Assembly: GCA_003562475.1 (NCBI GenBank)
Contig: PWUU01000110.1
Span: 1-64,000 of the forward strand
Length of the DNA stretch: 64,000 nucleotides
Direction of reading: 5' to 3'
DNA from: Dehalococcoidia bacterium
GTDB lineage: Bacteria; Chloroflexota; Dehalococcoidia; GIF9; AB-539-J10
Numbering within the stretch: position 1 is the first letter of the stretch; each line of letters starts with the position of its first letter. This document shows positions 27,064 to 36,006 of the stretch, piece by piece. A model generated the notes under the pieces. It was not told the DNA's origin and did no database searches. It saw only the letters and a list, made by a program, of their open reading frames with translations. The position numbers and the translations under genes are program-made.

Positions 27064-28458
27064 ATGAACAACGAGAACGCGTGTCAGTTTCCCCTCTCCG
27101 ACGGCACCGTCTACAGTGCGCGTATGGGGCACAGGCCATTCTCGTGTGCTCCGGTTGAGGAGTACATCCCTGTCGTTGGAACACAGGAGATCGACCGCCT
27201 TCGCCGTGTCGCAGACGCACTCGAGGGATCTTCGGTACTGGAGATGAATTCCAGTGCAAAAGGTGGTGGTGTCGCCGAGATGCTGTTCAGCTACATCCCC
27301 CTGATGGACCAGCTTGGCCTGGATGTCGAGTGGAGGGTCATCGGTGGTTCGCCGGAGTACTTCGAGGCCACGAAGATGCTGCACAACCTGTTGCAGGGAA
27401 AGCGGGGTCCGTTCACCAGGGCGATGGAGTCCACCTACCTCGGTTCCATTGAGCAGTGCGCGCGGGAGCACGCGGACAGTTGCGGACACGATATCGTAGT
27501 CATTCACGACCCGCAGCCATTCGGTTTGGGCCGTCACCTCAGGTCGGATGGCCAGGCCTGGCTCTGGCGCTGTCACATCGATATCGATGAGGATACCATC
27601 AGGCGCAATCCGCGCCTGTGGGACTTCATGACACGCTGGACTGAGTACTACGACGCCGCCATATTCTCGGCCGCGCACTACGTCGTATCTCGCTGGCCTA
27701 TTCCGAAAGTGATAAGCCCTCCGTTCATCGATCCGTTGTCCGAAAAGAACCGCGAGCTGACACAGGAGGAGATCGGGCGTGTCCTCGACAAGTATGGACT
27801 CGACCCGACGATCCCGATAGTGGCGCAGGTCGGCAGGTTCGACCCCTGGAAGGGAATCGATCGCACGATCAAGACGTTCCGGCTCGCGCGTCAGGAGGAG
27901 AGGTGCCAGCTAATAGTCGCAGGTGGACTGGCGACAGACGACCCGGAAGGCGCACGTGTCCTGGACCAGGTGCTTGAGTCTACTCAAGATGATGAAGACA
28001 TCCATGTACTCAACCTGCCGCTTGATGACCGTCTGTCTAACTGGCATGAAGTGAACGCGCTGCAACGTGCGGCATCGGTGCTAATGCAGCCGTCGACACG
28101 GGAGGGCTTCGGCCTCGTTATCACCGAAGGGTTGTGGAAAGGCAAACCGGTGATCGGTGCAGATGTGGGCGCAATCCCCCTGCAGATTCGAAGTGGTGTC
28201 ACCGGCTTCATGTATGGAGGTGCTGCGAATACAGCGCAGCGGCTCGTCTCCCTGCTTCGGAATCCGGGAGTAGGTAGAGTTGTCGGTCAACACGGCCGGG
28301 AGTACGTGCGCGAGCACTTCCTTATTCCAACGAGAGCGGCTGATTGCCTGCAAAGTATGCAACTGGGAAGGAGGGGGCTGTTCCGGCACGATGATTGCCG
28401 CGACTGTATAATCAGCTTCCACCCGTGGTACAAGCTCAGCAAGCGAGGTCGGGGCTGA
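27064..28458 (+). CDS. treT: Trehalose glycosyltransferring synthase (TreT-like, GT4)
   Basis: A GT-B glycosyltransferase of 464 residues. It shows the N-terminal glycine loop NSSAKGGGVAEML, then HDPQPFGLG, WRCHIDID, SPPFIDPLSEKN, the nucleotide-sugar strand VAQVGRFDPWKGIDR and the GT4 acceptor EGFGLVITEGLWKGKPVIG. This set matches archaeal and bacterial TreT, which makes trehalose from NDP-glucose and free glucose. GGGGAGG stands four bases before the ATG. The last 40 residues are an extra tail with no clear match. Trehalose phosphorylase-type activity is the alternative. Confidence 0.85.
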   Translation: MNNENACQFPLSDGTVYSARMGHRPFSCAPVEEYIPVVGTQEIDRLRRVADALEGSSVLEMNSSAKGGGVAEMLFSYIPLMDQLGLDVEWRVIGGSPEYFEATKMLHNLLQGKRGPFTRAMESTYLGSIEQCAREHADSCGHDIVVIHDPQPFGLGRHLRSDGQAWLWRCHIDIDEDTIRRNPRLWDFMTRWTEYYDAAIFSAAHYVVSRWPIPKVISPPFIDPLSEKNRELTQEEIGRVLDKYGLDPTIPIVAQVGRFDPWKGIDRTIKTFRLARQEERCQLIVAGGLATDDPEGARVLDQVLESTQDDEDIHVLNLPLDDRLSNWHEVNALQRAASVLMQPSTREGFGLVITEGLWKGKPVIGADVGAIPLQIRSGVTGFMYGGAANTAQRLVSLLRNPGVGRVVGQHGREYVREHFLIPTRAADCLQSMQLGRRGLFRHDDCRDCIISFHPWYKLSKRGRG

Positions 28459-28585
28459 GCTGCATCACCAACCCCTCCTGTCTCAGCCGGCTGCGCTTGA
28501 TGATCGGCGTCATCGGTCTGCGTCCGATGGAACCTCGGCGGCCGTTGCTGTGTGGGCAAAATCCATTGTGTGCGAGGGTAGTTGA

Positions 28586-29839
28586 GTGTATGACATTGAG
28601 CGACTAAGGGCGAAGCCGAACTATCGTGCCGGCAAGTGGTGGATGTCCCCCTTCAACCTCGAGCGTGAGGTGGCCGCTCCCTTCGTGGGCCGTGCAGTCA
28701 CACTGCATGACGTGACGCTTCGCGACGGTGAGCAGACGGTTGGCGTGGCGTACTCTCCGGAGGAACGGGTCGAGATCGCGGTTGCGCTCGATGAGCTTCG
28801 TGTGCCGCGCATTGAGCTGGGCATGCCGCCTGTTTCGGAGGAAGTCCGGAAGGGCATGCGCCGCATCGCGGCGCTCGGACTCGATGCAGAGTTGTACGGT
28901 TTTGCACGAACCCTCAAGTCGGATGTGGACATGGTGATCGACTGCGGACTTAACTGCGTTGTGCTGCAGCACATCATGAATCCATATGCGTGCCAGAGCG
29001 GATACGGATTGGACCGGCAGAAGGTGAAGGACAGGGTGGTGAAGGGTGTGGCCTATGCTAAGGAGAAAGGGCTCGAGACCGTGTTTCTCGGGTGGGATCT
29101 GACGAGGGGTGACGACTGGGATTTCGTCGAGGACATCTACGGGACGCTGCACCGTGACGCTACGCCCGACGGCCTTGTGGTGGTCGATACGTTTGGTGTT
29201 GCCAATCCGCGCGCGGTGGGGTTTCTCTTTCGTAAGCTGTCTGCGTTGCTGCCGGGCATGCCCCTGGAGTTCCACACGCATAACGACATGTGCATGGCGA
29301 ATGCTGGTATTATCGAGGCAGTGGCGGCAGGATGCAGCGTCGTTCACACTGCATGTAACGGCCTGGGCGACCGCACCGGAAACGCGGCAACCGAGGAAGT
29401 GGCCATCATGCTCGAGCTGGGCCATGGGGTCGCTACCGGCATTCAACTCGATCGGCTCATGCACGTATCCCTTATGGTGGAGAACATAAGCCGGCGCGTG
29501 GTCCCTCCCAATAAGCCTATCGTGGGCCGCGGTCTCTTCGACCTCGAGACAGGAATTGATGTTGACCTGCACCGCAAGTTCGCCGATGCATCCTTCGATA
29601 TCACCATGCAGGCGTTCCATCCGTCGCTTGTCGGCCAGGAGCCGGTTCAGCTTGTTCTTGGCAAGAACAGCGGCACGGCTGCCGTGGAGTTCTTGCTGGA
29701 AAAGCATGGTTTCGAGGCCACAGCTGACCAGGTGAAGGACATCACCGACAGGGTCAAGTGGCAGGGTCGTGTGCAGCACGCGCTTCTGACCGATGCCCAG
29801 TTCCTTGCTGTCTGCAGAAAGGTGCTGGGCGACGGGTAG
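28586..29839 (+). CDS. HMGL-like acyltransferase (isopropylmalate/citramalate/homocitrate/Re-citrate synthase family), paralogue 1
   Basis: A protein of 417 residues. The TIM-barrel signature is complete: DVTLRDGEQTVGVAYSP (catalytic Arg and metal Asp), FHTHNDMCMANAG (H-x-H metal ligands) and CNGLGDRTGNAATEE. The family condenses acetyl-CoA with a 2-oxo acid. The protein lacks the LeuA regulatory domain, so it is not a standard 2-isopropylmalate synthase. An unusual N-terminal block with GKWWMSPFN is shared with the next gene. The start is GTG after GAGGG. Candidates are citramalate, homocitrate or Re-type citrate synthase; no sequence feature here settles it. Confidence 0.85.
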   Translation: MYDIERLRAKPNYRAGKWWMSPFNLEREVAAPFVGRAVTLHDVTLRDGEQTVGVAYSPEERVEIAVALDELRVPRIELGMPPVSEEVRKGMRRIAALGLDAELYGFARTLKSDVDMVIDCGLNCVVLQHIMNPYACQSGYGLDRQKVKDRVVKGVAYAKEKGLETVFLGWDLTRGDDWDFVEDIYGTLHRDATPDGLVVVDTFGVANPRAVGFLFRKLSALLPGMPLEFHTHNDMCMANAGIIEAVAAGCSVVHTACNGLGDRTGNAATEEVAIMLELGHGVATGIQLDRLMHVSLMVENISRRVVPPNKPIVGRGLFDLETGIDVDLHRKFADASFDITMQAFHPSLVGQEPVQLVLGKNSGTAAVEFLLEKHGFEATADQVKDITDRVKWQGRVQHALLTDAQFLAVCRKVLGDG

Positions 29840-29911
29840 CTGGACCGCAGGAATTCGACGCGGGAACCATGCCCCGCACCCCGTGGCGGCGAAGGCGAGA
29901 GTGATTCCGCG

Positions 29912-29953
29912 TATAATAAGCGTCGACCGTGTTATCAGGTAAGGAGGAGTGTT
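29912..29953 (+). promoter_or_regulatory. Possible -10 element and ribosome site of the second HMGL gene
   Basis: TATAAT at 29912-29917 lies 37 bases before the ATG; no good -35 stands 17 bases upstream. AAGGAGGAG then marks a strong ribosome site. It suggests that the second paralogue can be transcribed apart from the first. Confidence 0.4.
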
Positions 29954-31207
29954 ATGGCTTACAACGTCGAGCGGCTCAAGGGCAAAGAGCATTTCGAGAA
30001 CGGGAAGTGGTGGGTGTCGCCACTGAACTTCGAGCCGGAGGTTATCTCGGACTTGCGCGGAAAGACGGTTCAGATTCATGACGTGACGCTGAGGGACGGT
30101 GAGCAGACCGTGGGGGTCGCCTTCTCTCCGGAGGAGAGGGTTGCGATCGCCGAAGCGCTCAGCGATATTGGCATCCATCGCCTTGAGATAGGAATGCCGC
30201 CCGCGTCTCCAGAGATCCTTGAAGGTATGAAACGTATCGTGAACCGCAATCTCAAGTCCGAGATGGTTGCCTTCGTGCGCACCATTAAGAAAGACATCGA
30301 TCTGGCCATTGATTCCGGCGTCAAGACAGCGATCCTCGAGCACATCATGAACCCCTATGCCTGCGATGCCGCCTATGGCCTGTGCAAGGAAGATGTCCTT
30401 GAGCGTCTCATTACCACCACCCAGTATGCAAACGATAACAACCTCAAGACCATCTTCATGGGCTGGGATCTTACCCGTGGCGATGATTGGGACTTCGTGA
30501 AAGACATATATTCGACAATTGCGCGAGAGGCCAAGCTGGCGGGACTCGTCGCTGTTGACACCGTGGGCGTGGCGTCGCCGCGCGCCGTCGGCTACCTGTT
30601 CCGCAAGCTGCGTGAGTGGGTGCCGGATGTGCCCCTGGAGTTCCACACGCACAATGAGTTCGGGCTTGCCAACGCCGGCGTGCTCGAAGCTATCGCCAAC
30701 GGCGCGAGCGTCATCCACACGGCGTTCAACGGGCTTGGCGACAGGACCGGCAATGTGGCGACAGAGGAGGTCGTCATGATGCTCGAGTTGCTGGCCGGCA
30801 TCAAGACGGGCATTCAGCTCGATGGCATTACCAACGTGTCGCTCACCGTTGAGAACATCTCGAGGCGCACGCTTGCGGGCAACAAGCCTATTGTGGGTCG
30901 CGATCTGAACAAGCTGGAGACGGGCATTGCTGCGGACCTGCACCGCAAGTTCAAGGATGCGGGATTCGACGTCACGATACAGGCCTTTGTGCCCGAGGTG
31001 GTGGGAATGGAGCCATACCGGCTTGTTATGGGCAAGAACAGCGGTGCGGCGACCATCGAGTACTACCTCGATGTGCATGGCATCAAGGCTGCTGAGGAGC
31101 AGGTGAAGGAGATTACCGACAGGGTCAAGTGGCAGGGGCGCGTGCAGCACACGTTGCTTACCGATGCGCAGTTCCTCAAGATCTGTCGCGACGTGATCGG
31201 CTCCTGA
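29954..31207 (+). CDS. HMGL-like acyltransferase (isopropylmalate/citramalate/homocitrate/Re-citrate synthase family), paralogue 2
   Basis: The same length (417) and the same domain order as the gene before it. The motifs recur nearly unchanged: DVTLRDGEQTVGVAFSP, EHIMNPYACD, MGWDLTRGDDWDFV, FHTHNEFGLANAG and FNGLGDRTGNVATEE; the last 30 residues (DRVKWQGRVQH, then LLTDAQFL) are almost identical. One visible difference near the metal site is HND in copy 1 against HNE here. The tandem pair may act on two substrates or as a hetero-oligomer. AAGGAGGAG precedes the ATG. No other leucine, isoleucine or lysine pathway genes are near. Confidence 0.87.
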   Translation: MAYNVERLKGKEHFENGKWWVSPLNFEPEVISDLRGKTVQIHDVTLRDGEQTVGVAFSPEERVAIAEALSDIGIHRLEIGMPPASPEILEGMKRIVNRNLKSEMVAFVRTIKKDIDLAIDSGVKTAILEHIMNPYACDAAYGLCKEDVLERLITTTQYANDNNLKTIFMGWDLTRGDDWDFVKDIYSTIAREAKLAGLVAVDTVGVASPRAVGYLFRKLREWVPDVPLEFHTHNEFGLANAGVLEAIANGASVIHTAFNGLGDRTGNVATEEVVMMLELLAGIKTGIQLDGITNVSLTVENISRRTLAGNKPIVGRDLNKLETGIAADLHRKFKDAGFDVTIQAFVPEVVGMEPYRLVMGKNSGAATIEYYLDVHGIKAAEEQVKEITDRVKWQGRVQHTLLTDAQFLKICRDVIGS

Positions 31208-31353
31208 TTACGGCATGTGGCTATGCTGTGGTGACAGCCGTGGCCCCGGAGGTCTTACCTTTGCACGGTTGAGCCGGCGATCAGGCTGGATTGATGGCCT
31301 GGCAGCAGTGGGGCGGTATCATCTGAACTCTCGGCGGGATCGAGGGTACGGCA

Positions 31354-31359
31354 TATAAT
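31354..31359 (+). promoter_or_regulatory. Possible -10 element
   Basis: TATAAT, about 75 bases before the zinc-ribbon/transglutaminase gene. The -35 region is poor, so this is weak evidence for a separate transcript. Confidence 0.3.
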
Positions 31360-31432
31360 AATAGTGGGAAAGGAAGGCTGCCCTCTCCCTACGCGCATCT
31401 CGTGTTCCCCCGTGACGCAGGGGTGAGATCGT

Positions 31433-32764
31433 ATGTATGACGCACGTTTTCGTTGTCCCCGTTGCCGCAGAGAGCTGCGCAGCGACGTGTCCACGGGATG
31501 GTGGTGGTGTCCCGACCAGGAGTGTGGAGTGGTGCTGAAGAGAGAGACAGGGAACCACGCCCCCGGACGCCAGTTTGTGGATAAGGATGAGTGGGAACAG
31601 GAACCGCCACGGCGTGGCCGGCGGCTGTTCTTTGGCCTCGTTGTGCTGGCGACAATCGCGGCGGTCGTCGCGATGGTCCTCTCGCCGCTGCTTTGGCCGC
31701 AGCGGCCGTCCCTGCACGTGTCACCGACCACACTCACGTTCACTGATGGTACCGGCACGGGGGTGATGCCCCAGGCCGTCGCCATCCAGAATCAGGGTCG
31801 GGGTCGCCTCGACTGGGAGGTATCGAGCGATGCGCCGTGGCTCCTCCTGGAGCCGAGCACCGGCAGTATTGAGCAGGACCTCCAGGTTGTCACGGTCACT
31901 CCTGACATCCTGGCGCTATCCGAGGGCACGCACTTCGCTACCTGCATGATTGTCGCCTCGGGGGCGCACAACTCTCCCCAGCTGGTGAGCGTACAGGTGC
32001 ACCTGACTGCCCTGCCTGAGGCCAGGGCGATCAGGGATCTGCTTGGCGATCATGTCGAAGTCTACTACGGGGTGCAGCCACCCTACGTGTCCGGTCCTCT
32101 CGGTGTCCCTATCGAGCTGGTGAGAAATGAGAATGCTGTCGATGTCACCTGGGACGAGCTTGTCGTGTTCCTCCAGGAGGATCCGACCGATGAGAGTCCG
32201 TATATAGAGGACCTGCGCATGTGCGGCGTGTTTGCCGAACAGTTGCACAATAACGCAGAGGCAGCAGGTATTCGCGCAGCGTGGGTGTCGATCGATATAC
32301 GTGGCAGCAACGTAGGGCACGCTCTCAATGCGTTTTTCACATCGGACAAGGGGCTGGTGTTTGTGGACTGCACCGGAGAGGACCCCTCCGCTGTCGCGTC
32401 GCCTGAGATTGATGTAGCGGGCTGCGACCACGATAAGGTGGCTTACATCAAACCGGGAAGCGAGTATGGGCTCATCTCGTTGGACAGGGCGGCATCGCCG
32501 GCGTACGAGTTCTATATCACGTACAGTCATGCTTGGGACGACTTCCTGGCGAATCTTGAGGAATACAACCGCCTGGCGGCGGAGTACAACGAGCTTGTGA
32601 GTGGCCGTTCGCTCATCGCCGGCAGTGCAGAGGCCCGGCGTGCGCAGCATCTCTATCGCGAGCTTGAGGAGTGGCGCGTGACTATCGAGATGCAGCAGGA
32701 GATACTCGGCCCTTGCCGGTGGAAGCCGCTCGGGATAGTGGAGCGCGTGCGAATCTACTGGTAG
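31433..32764 (+). CDS. Zinc-ribbon / BACON / transglutaminase-like membrane protein
   Basis: A protein of 443 residues with four parts. Residues 1-35 form a zinc ribbon (Cys 8, 11, 26, 31). A membrane helix lies at about 66-86. Residues 93-190 are a BACON/Ig-like domain (VSPTTLTF, then IQNQGRGRLDWEV and APWLLLEPSTG). From about 235 a transglutaminase-like domain follows with a full putative triad: C264 (RMCGVFAEQL), H296 (NVGHALNAFF) and D312 (LVFVDCT). The ribbon would lie in the cytoplasm and the peptidase-like part outside. It may cleave or cross-link surface proteins. Family recognition is by motif only. Confidence 0.7.
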   Translation: MYDARFRCPRCRRELRSDVSTGWWWCPDQECGVVLKRETGNHAPGRQFVDKDEWEQEPPRRGRRLFFGLVVLATIAAVVAMVLSPLLWPQRPSLHVSPTTLTFTDGTGTGVMPQAVAIQNQGRGRLDWEVSSDAPWLLLEPSTGSIEQDLQVVTVTPDILALSEGTHFATCMIVASGAHNSPQLVSVQVHLTALPEARAIRDLLGDHVEVYYGVQPPYVSGPLGVPIELVRNENAVDVTWDELVVFLQEDPTDESPYIEDLRMCGVFAEQLHNNAEAAGIRAAWVSIDIRGSNVGHALNAFFTSDKGLVFVDCTGEDPSAVASPEIDVAGCDHDKVAYIKPGSEYGLISLDRAASPAYEFYITYSHAWDDFLANLEEYNRLAAEYNELVSGRSLIAGSAEARRAQHLYRELEEWRVTIEMQQEILGPCRWKPLGIVERVRIYW

Positions 32765-32822
32765 GGTTAAGGCACCGTGGGAGCGTCGCCGTGTGCCGTC
32801 CGGCGGATGTCCTCGTCGCTGA

Positions 32823-33677
32823 TCAGGAAGGGAAAGCTGACTCGCAGGGCACGCCCGTCTGGCACAGGCCGCATCCGGCCATCGTAACGCTGTAGGCGTT
32901 GCGAATCGGCCGCAGCGTCTCCTCGAGGTAACGTTCGCACGCCCGCTTATCGTGTCCGGACCGGCTGATGGCGCCCGCAGGGCACCGTGCAATGCAGTCG
33001 CCACACCCGCCACGCGACAGATAGATACATGCGGCGGTGTGGGACGCGTGGAGGCGCGGCGTCACCGGCAGTGGCAGGTCCGTCACCACAGTCCCACAGC
33101 GCATGGCCTTTCCTATCGGCGTGATAAAGCTGTCGCACAATCCGAAGGTGCCCAATCCGGCGGCGTAGAGCGCGTGGCGCTCGGACCAGTTGGATGATGG
33201 CGCGTGTGACACCTCACGCACCAGCGTGAAGTGGGTTGAGGTTGCCGGAGCTACAGCGTGCCCTCCCCGGTCGTTGATGTAGCGCTCGACCATGGAACGA
33301 AGCTGGTTGTTGAAGACTTCGCCGTAGTGCCGGGTGTGCGCCCAGCGCCATGAAGGCTCGGTTCTCATTACCGCGTTGCTGCGCTTGGTCGCCTCCGCGA
33401 TCGGCAGCGCCCAGCAGAGCACGCGCACTGTGGCAGGCGTGGAGGCGTCCTGTTGCTTCGCCGTACGCGCCAGGATGTCGCGTGGTGTGAGGTGATGTGG
33501 CCCAACGAGGCTCCGATACCGTTCGAAGAGTGGGTCGTCCCCGTCGGCCACATCTATAAGCGGCGTATCGAAGATAGGACTCCCGTCGATATGCGTGAGC
33601 CGGTTGTGCGGGCTGAAGCTCACGGCGTCCCTGATAAGGATGGTGAGGGACTTCAGTGAGAGAGGGTCCTCGTGCAT
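32823..33677 (-). CDS. 4Fe-4S protein of the QueG / reductive-dehalogenase-like type
   Basis: A protein of 284 residues. The C-terminal part carries two Fe-S motifs, CGDCIARCPAGAI and CGLCQTGVPC, arranged as in epoxyqueuosine reductase and corrinoid reductive dehalogenases. Before them stand SNWSERHALYAAGLGTFGL and TPIGKAMRCGTVVTDL, which resemble the linker that contacts cobalamin in those enzymes. No Tat signal is present, so it is cytoplasmic. It differs from QueG in the N-terminal half. ATG at 33677 has GAGGA at the right distance. The flavoprotein gene 41 bases upstream is probably co-transcribed. Substrate unknown. Confidence 0.75.
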   Translation of the reverse strand: MHEDPLSLKSLTILIRDAVSFSPHNRLTHIDGSPIFDTPLIDVADGDDPLFERYRSLVGPHHLTPRDILARTAKQQDASTPATVRVLCWALPIAEATKRSNAVMRTEPSWRWAHTRHYGEVFNNQLRSMVERYINDRGGHAVAPATSTHFTLVREVSHAPSSNWSERHALYAAGLGTFGLCDSFITPIGKAMRCGTVVTDLPLPVTPRLHASHTAACIYLSRGGCGDCIARCPAGAISRSGHDKRACERYLEETLRPIRNAYSVTMAGCGLCQTGVPCESAFPS

Positions 33678-33718
33678 TGCAGATTCCTCGCGGTGCGTAA
33701 CCTGCAGTGGAGCCGGCG

Positions 33719-35824
33719 TCACGGTGTGTTAGCCCGGGTCCAACCGACGATGTCCTGTGCACAGATGGTGCCGGACATAACGGCCGACTCTACGCCGGCG
33801 CCCGGGAATGTGGACGCCCCCACGAAATAGAGGCCCTTTATGGGTGCCCGGAAATGAGGCAGACGGCTCCCCAGCGATTGGTCGAAGCCGTACACTGCTC
33901 CCTCGTGCATAGAGGTGTAGCCCTCCAGGGTTCGTGGAGTTGCGGCGTCCAGGACGGCGACATGATCGCTCAGCCCTGGAATAACCTCTGCGGCCTTTCG
34001 TACCAGCAGTGCGGCGAACTGCCGTTTCCGGTCGTCGTAGTTGCGCTCGTCGCGAGATGGGAAATCGCGATAGCCCATCGGTGCAACAAGTGTCAGGCTG
34101 GACCGGCCGCCCGGCGCAAAGCGGGGGTCAATGTTGGAGTTGATGAGTATTGTGAAGTCGCCGTCGATGTTCTCGATGAGCGAGGGGTACGAAGACAGGT
34201 CGTCCTCAATGCCCGCGTACACAATGAAGGCTGAACGTGACATGGGAAGGCTCTTGATGTAGTCGATGTACAATCCGCCGATCTCCCTGGCCTCCACCAT
34301 CTGGAGGACGCATGTGCGCGGGTTCACGTTTGCGACGACAACGTGTGCCTGCAATATCTTCTCGCCAGTCCTGATTCCGCGTACTCTCCGTTTGTCCGTG
34401 AGGATACGATCGACATGGTAGTTCAGCAGGACGGTGCCGCCGCGTGACTCGATGGCGTCGGCCAGTGCCTCTGCGAAGGCGCCCGGCCCTGCTATCGGGC
34501 AATAGGTCCCCTCGACCAGCGGCCCCGCGCATCCTATGAGGGCCCTCAACCCGGGAGTGTTCTCGGGAGTTGTGCCGTTCTGTGCGGATGTAGCTGCCAT
34601 AATCATCTTGAGGTCCTCGCTCTGGAAGTGCTCGTCGAGCTTCTGCTTGAGGGTCTTGCCCAGCCAGTCGTAGAGCGTGGCGTATTTGCGGGGCAGCTCA
34701 GCGGCTGCCTCGTCTCCCATCAGTCGGACGACAAGGTGCTCCGGCAGCGGGGTGTTGAACCTGCTGCTGTACTCGTGGAGCTGGTAGAAGGCCTCTGCGC
34801 CCTCCTGGAAGAACGTGGCGATGTGTTCCCTCTCCTGTGGGAAGGCTGAGGCGAGTGAGTCCTGCATCGACCTGATGGTGCTGCCTGTGTTCAGAATTTC
34901 CCCTTTATAGACGAAGGAGCGATTGTGGCGCACGAACCGACCGTCGATCGCGATACCAAGTTCGTTGAGCAGTCGGCTGACCGGGCCCTTGCTCCAGAGG
35001 CCCGAGATGCCGGTGACGCCGGCGCTGAAGGCGTACTCGCCTCTCTCAAGAGAGCGGCAGTAGCCGCCGACCTGTGCCTGCTGTTCCATTACGAGGACCT
35101 TGCAACCTCGCTTCGCGAGGAGTGCGGCACAAGAGAGGCCGCCGATGCCCGCACCAATGACGGCGACGTCGTACTCGTCCTGCTGGCGAACCGTGGAAGG
35201 TGTTAATGGAATGTGCCACTCAAATGGCTTGTAGCGCTGTCTGACCAGAAACGCCGGTCCTTTGGACTGAAAGATGACGGTGAAGAGGAATCCTGTAACC
35301 AGCAGGCCAATTGGTACAGGGCTGGTAAGGGAGACCTGCACCAGGATAATGATGGCGCTGCACAGGAAGAACACCCCCACCCACACGGCGGTGATGATGC
35401 TGTGCAGCATGACAAACGCCGGATTGCTCCAGTACTTCCGGGGATACATGTGCCGCGCGGCGTAGGCGGTGAAAGGGCGGCGCAGCACGAGGGAAATGAG
35501 GGCGATTGCAAGCAGGGTGCCGAAGCTGACGGGCCCTGCGTGTACCACGAACAGCGTCGCACCAAATACGAATGTGGCGAGGGTGGCGATGGCGAAGTAC
35601 ACGAAGGTGGCGATATCCAGCAGCCTGTAGAACCTGGTCCAGACTTGCTGTGCGAGCAGCGCGCATGAGATGCCGAGCGCGATCAGGATGCCTTCAGACC
35701 GTTGCGTGCCGGCAAACAGCCAGTAGGCAATCCACGGGAGGAAGGCGAGGGCAAGCATCAGCATTGACATCGGCTTCGTGCTGGCCTGTTGTGGATCGAG
35801 GCTGTCTCTGCCTTGCGGTGACAT
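33719..35824 (-). CDS. Membrane-fused phytoene-desaturase / carotenoid-isomerase-like flavoprotein
   Basis: A fusion of about 700 residues. The first 200 hold five or so hydrophobic helices (for example SMLMLALAFLPWIAYWLFAG and AVWVGVFFLCSAIIILVQV). A dinucleotide-binding flavoprotein follows: VAVIGAGIGGLSCAALLAKRG, VMEQQAQVGGYCRSL, and the C-terminal FAD strand KGLYFVGASTFPGAGVESAV, typical of CrtI/RetSat-type oxidoreductases. The N-terminal membrane domain is not usual for that family. An in-frame GTG at 35893 would add 23 residues. With no carotenoid genes near, the substrate may be another polyisoprenoid or a lipid. Confidence 0.8.
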   Translation of the reverse strand: MSPQGRDSLDPQQASTKPMSMLMLALAFLPWIAYWLFAGTQRSEGILIALGISCALLAQQVWTRFYRLLDIATFVYFAIATLATFVFGATLFVVHAGPVSFGTLLAIALISLVLRRPFTAYAARHMYPRKYWSNPAFVMLHSIITAVWVGVFFLCSAIIILVQVSLTSPVPIGLLVTGFLFTVIFQSKGPAFLVRQRYKPFEWHIPLTPSTVRQQDEYDVAVIGAGIGGLSCAALLAKRGCKVLVMEQQAQVGGYCRSLERGEYAFSAGVTGISGLWSKGPVSRLLNELGIAIDGRFVRHNRSFVYKGEILNTGSTIRSMQDSLASAFPQEREHIATFFQEGAEAFYQLHEYSSRFNTPLPEHLVVRLMGDEAAAELPRKYATLYDWLGKTLKQKLDEHFQSEDLKMIMAATSAQNGTTPENTPGLRALIGCAGPLVEGTYCPIAGPGAFAEALADAIESRGGTVLLNYHVDRILTDKRRVRGIRTGEKILQAHVVVANVNPRTCVLQMVEAREIGGLYIDYIKSLPMSRSAFIVYAGIEDDLSSYPSLIENIDGDFTILINSNIDPRFAPGGRSSLTLVAPMGYRDFPSRDERNYDDRKRQFAALLVRKAAEVIPGLSDHVAVLDAATPRTLEGYTSMHEGAVYGFDQSLGSRLPHFRAPIKGLYFVGASTFPGAGVESAVMSGTICAQDIVGWTRANTP

Positions 35825-36006
35825 CACGACGTACCCCTCTGTCGTCGAGAACGCGTGCGTATCCCGCCGCCCGCGTGCATCGTTCGATGGCACATCTTCT
35901 CACGGGCCACTCAATAGGTCAATACTCGTAACGTGGTGCGTTGCCGTCCGGCGACAACGCCGGCCTGACCGGTCATCGGAAACGTCCGGATGCGGTCAAT
36001 GAGGTG

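Noticed and set aside
28604-31150. 848-codon open frame on the minus strand across both HMGL genes
   Set aside because: It is the antisense shadow of two GC-rich paralogues read in the same frame; the plus strand encodes complete, conserved enzymes with ribosome sites, and the antisense product is His/Arg/Val-rich with no domain.
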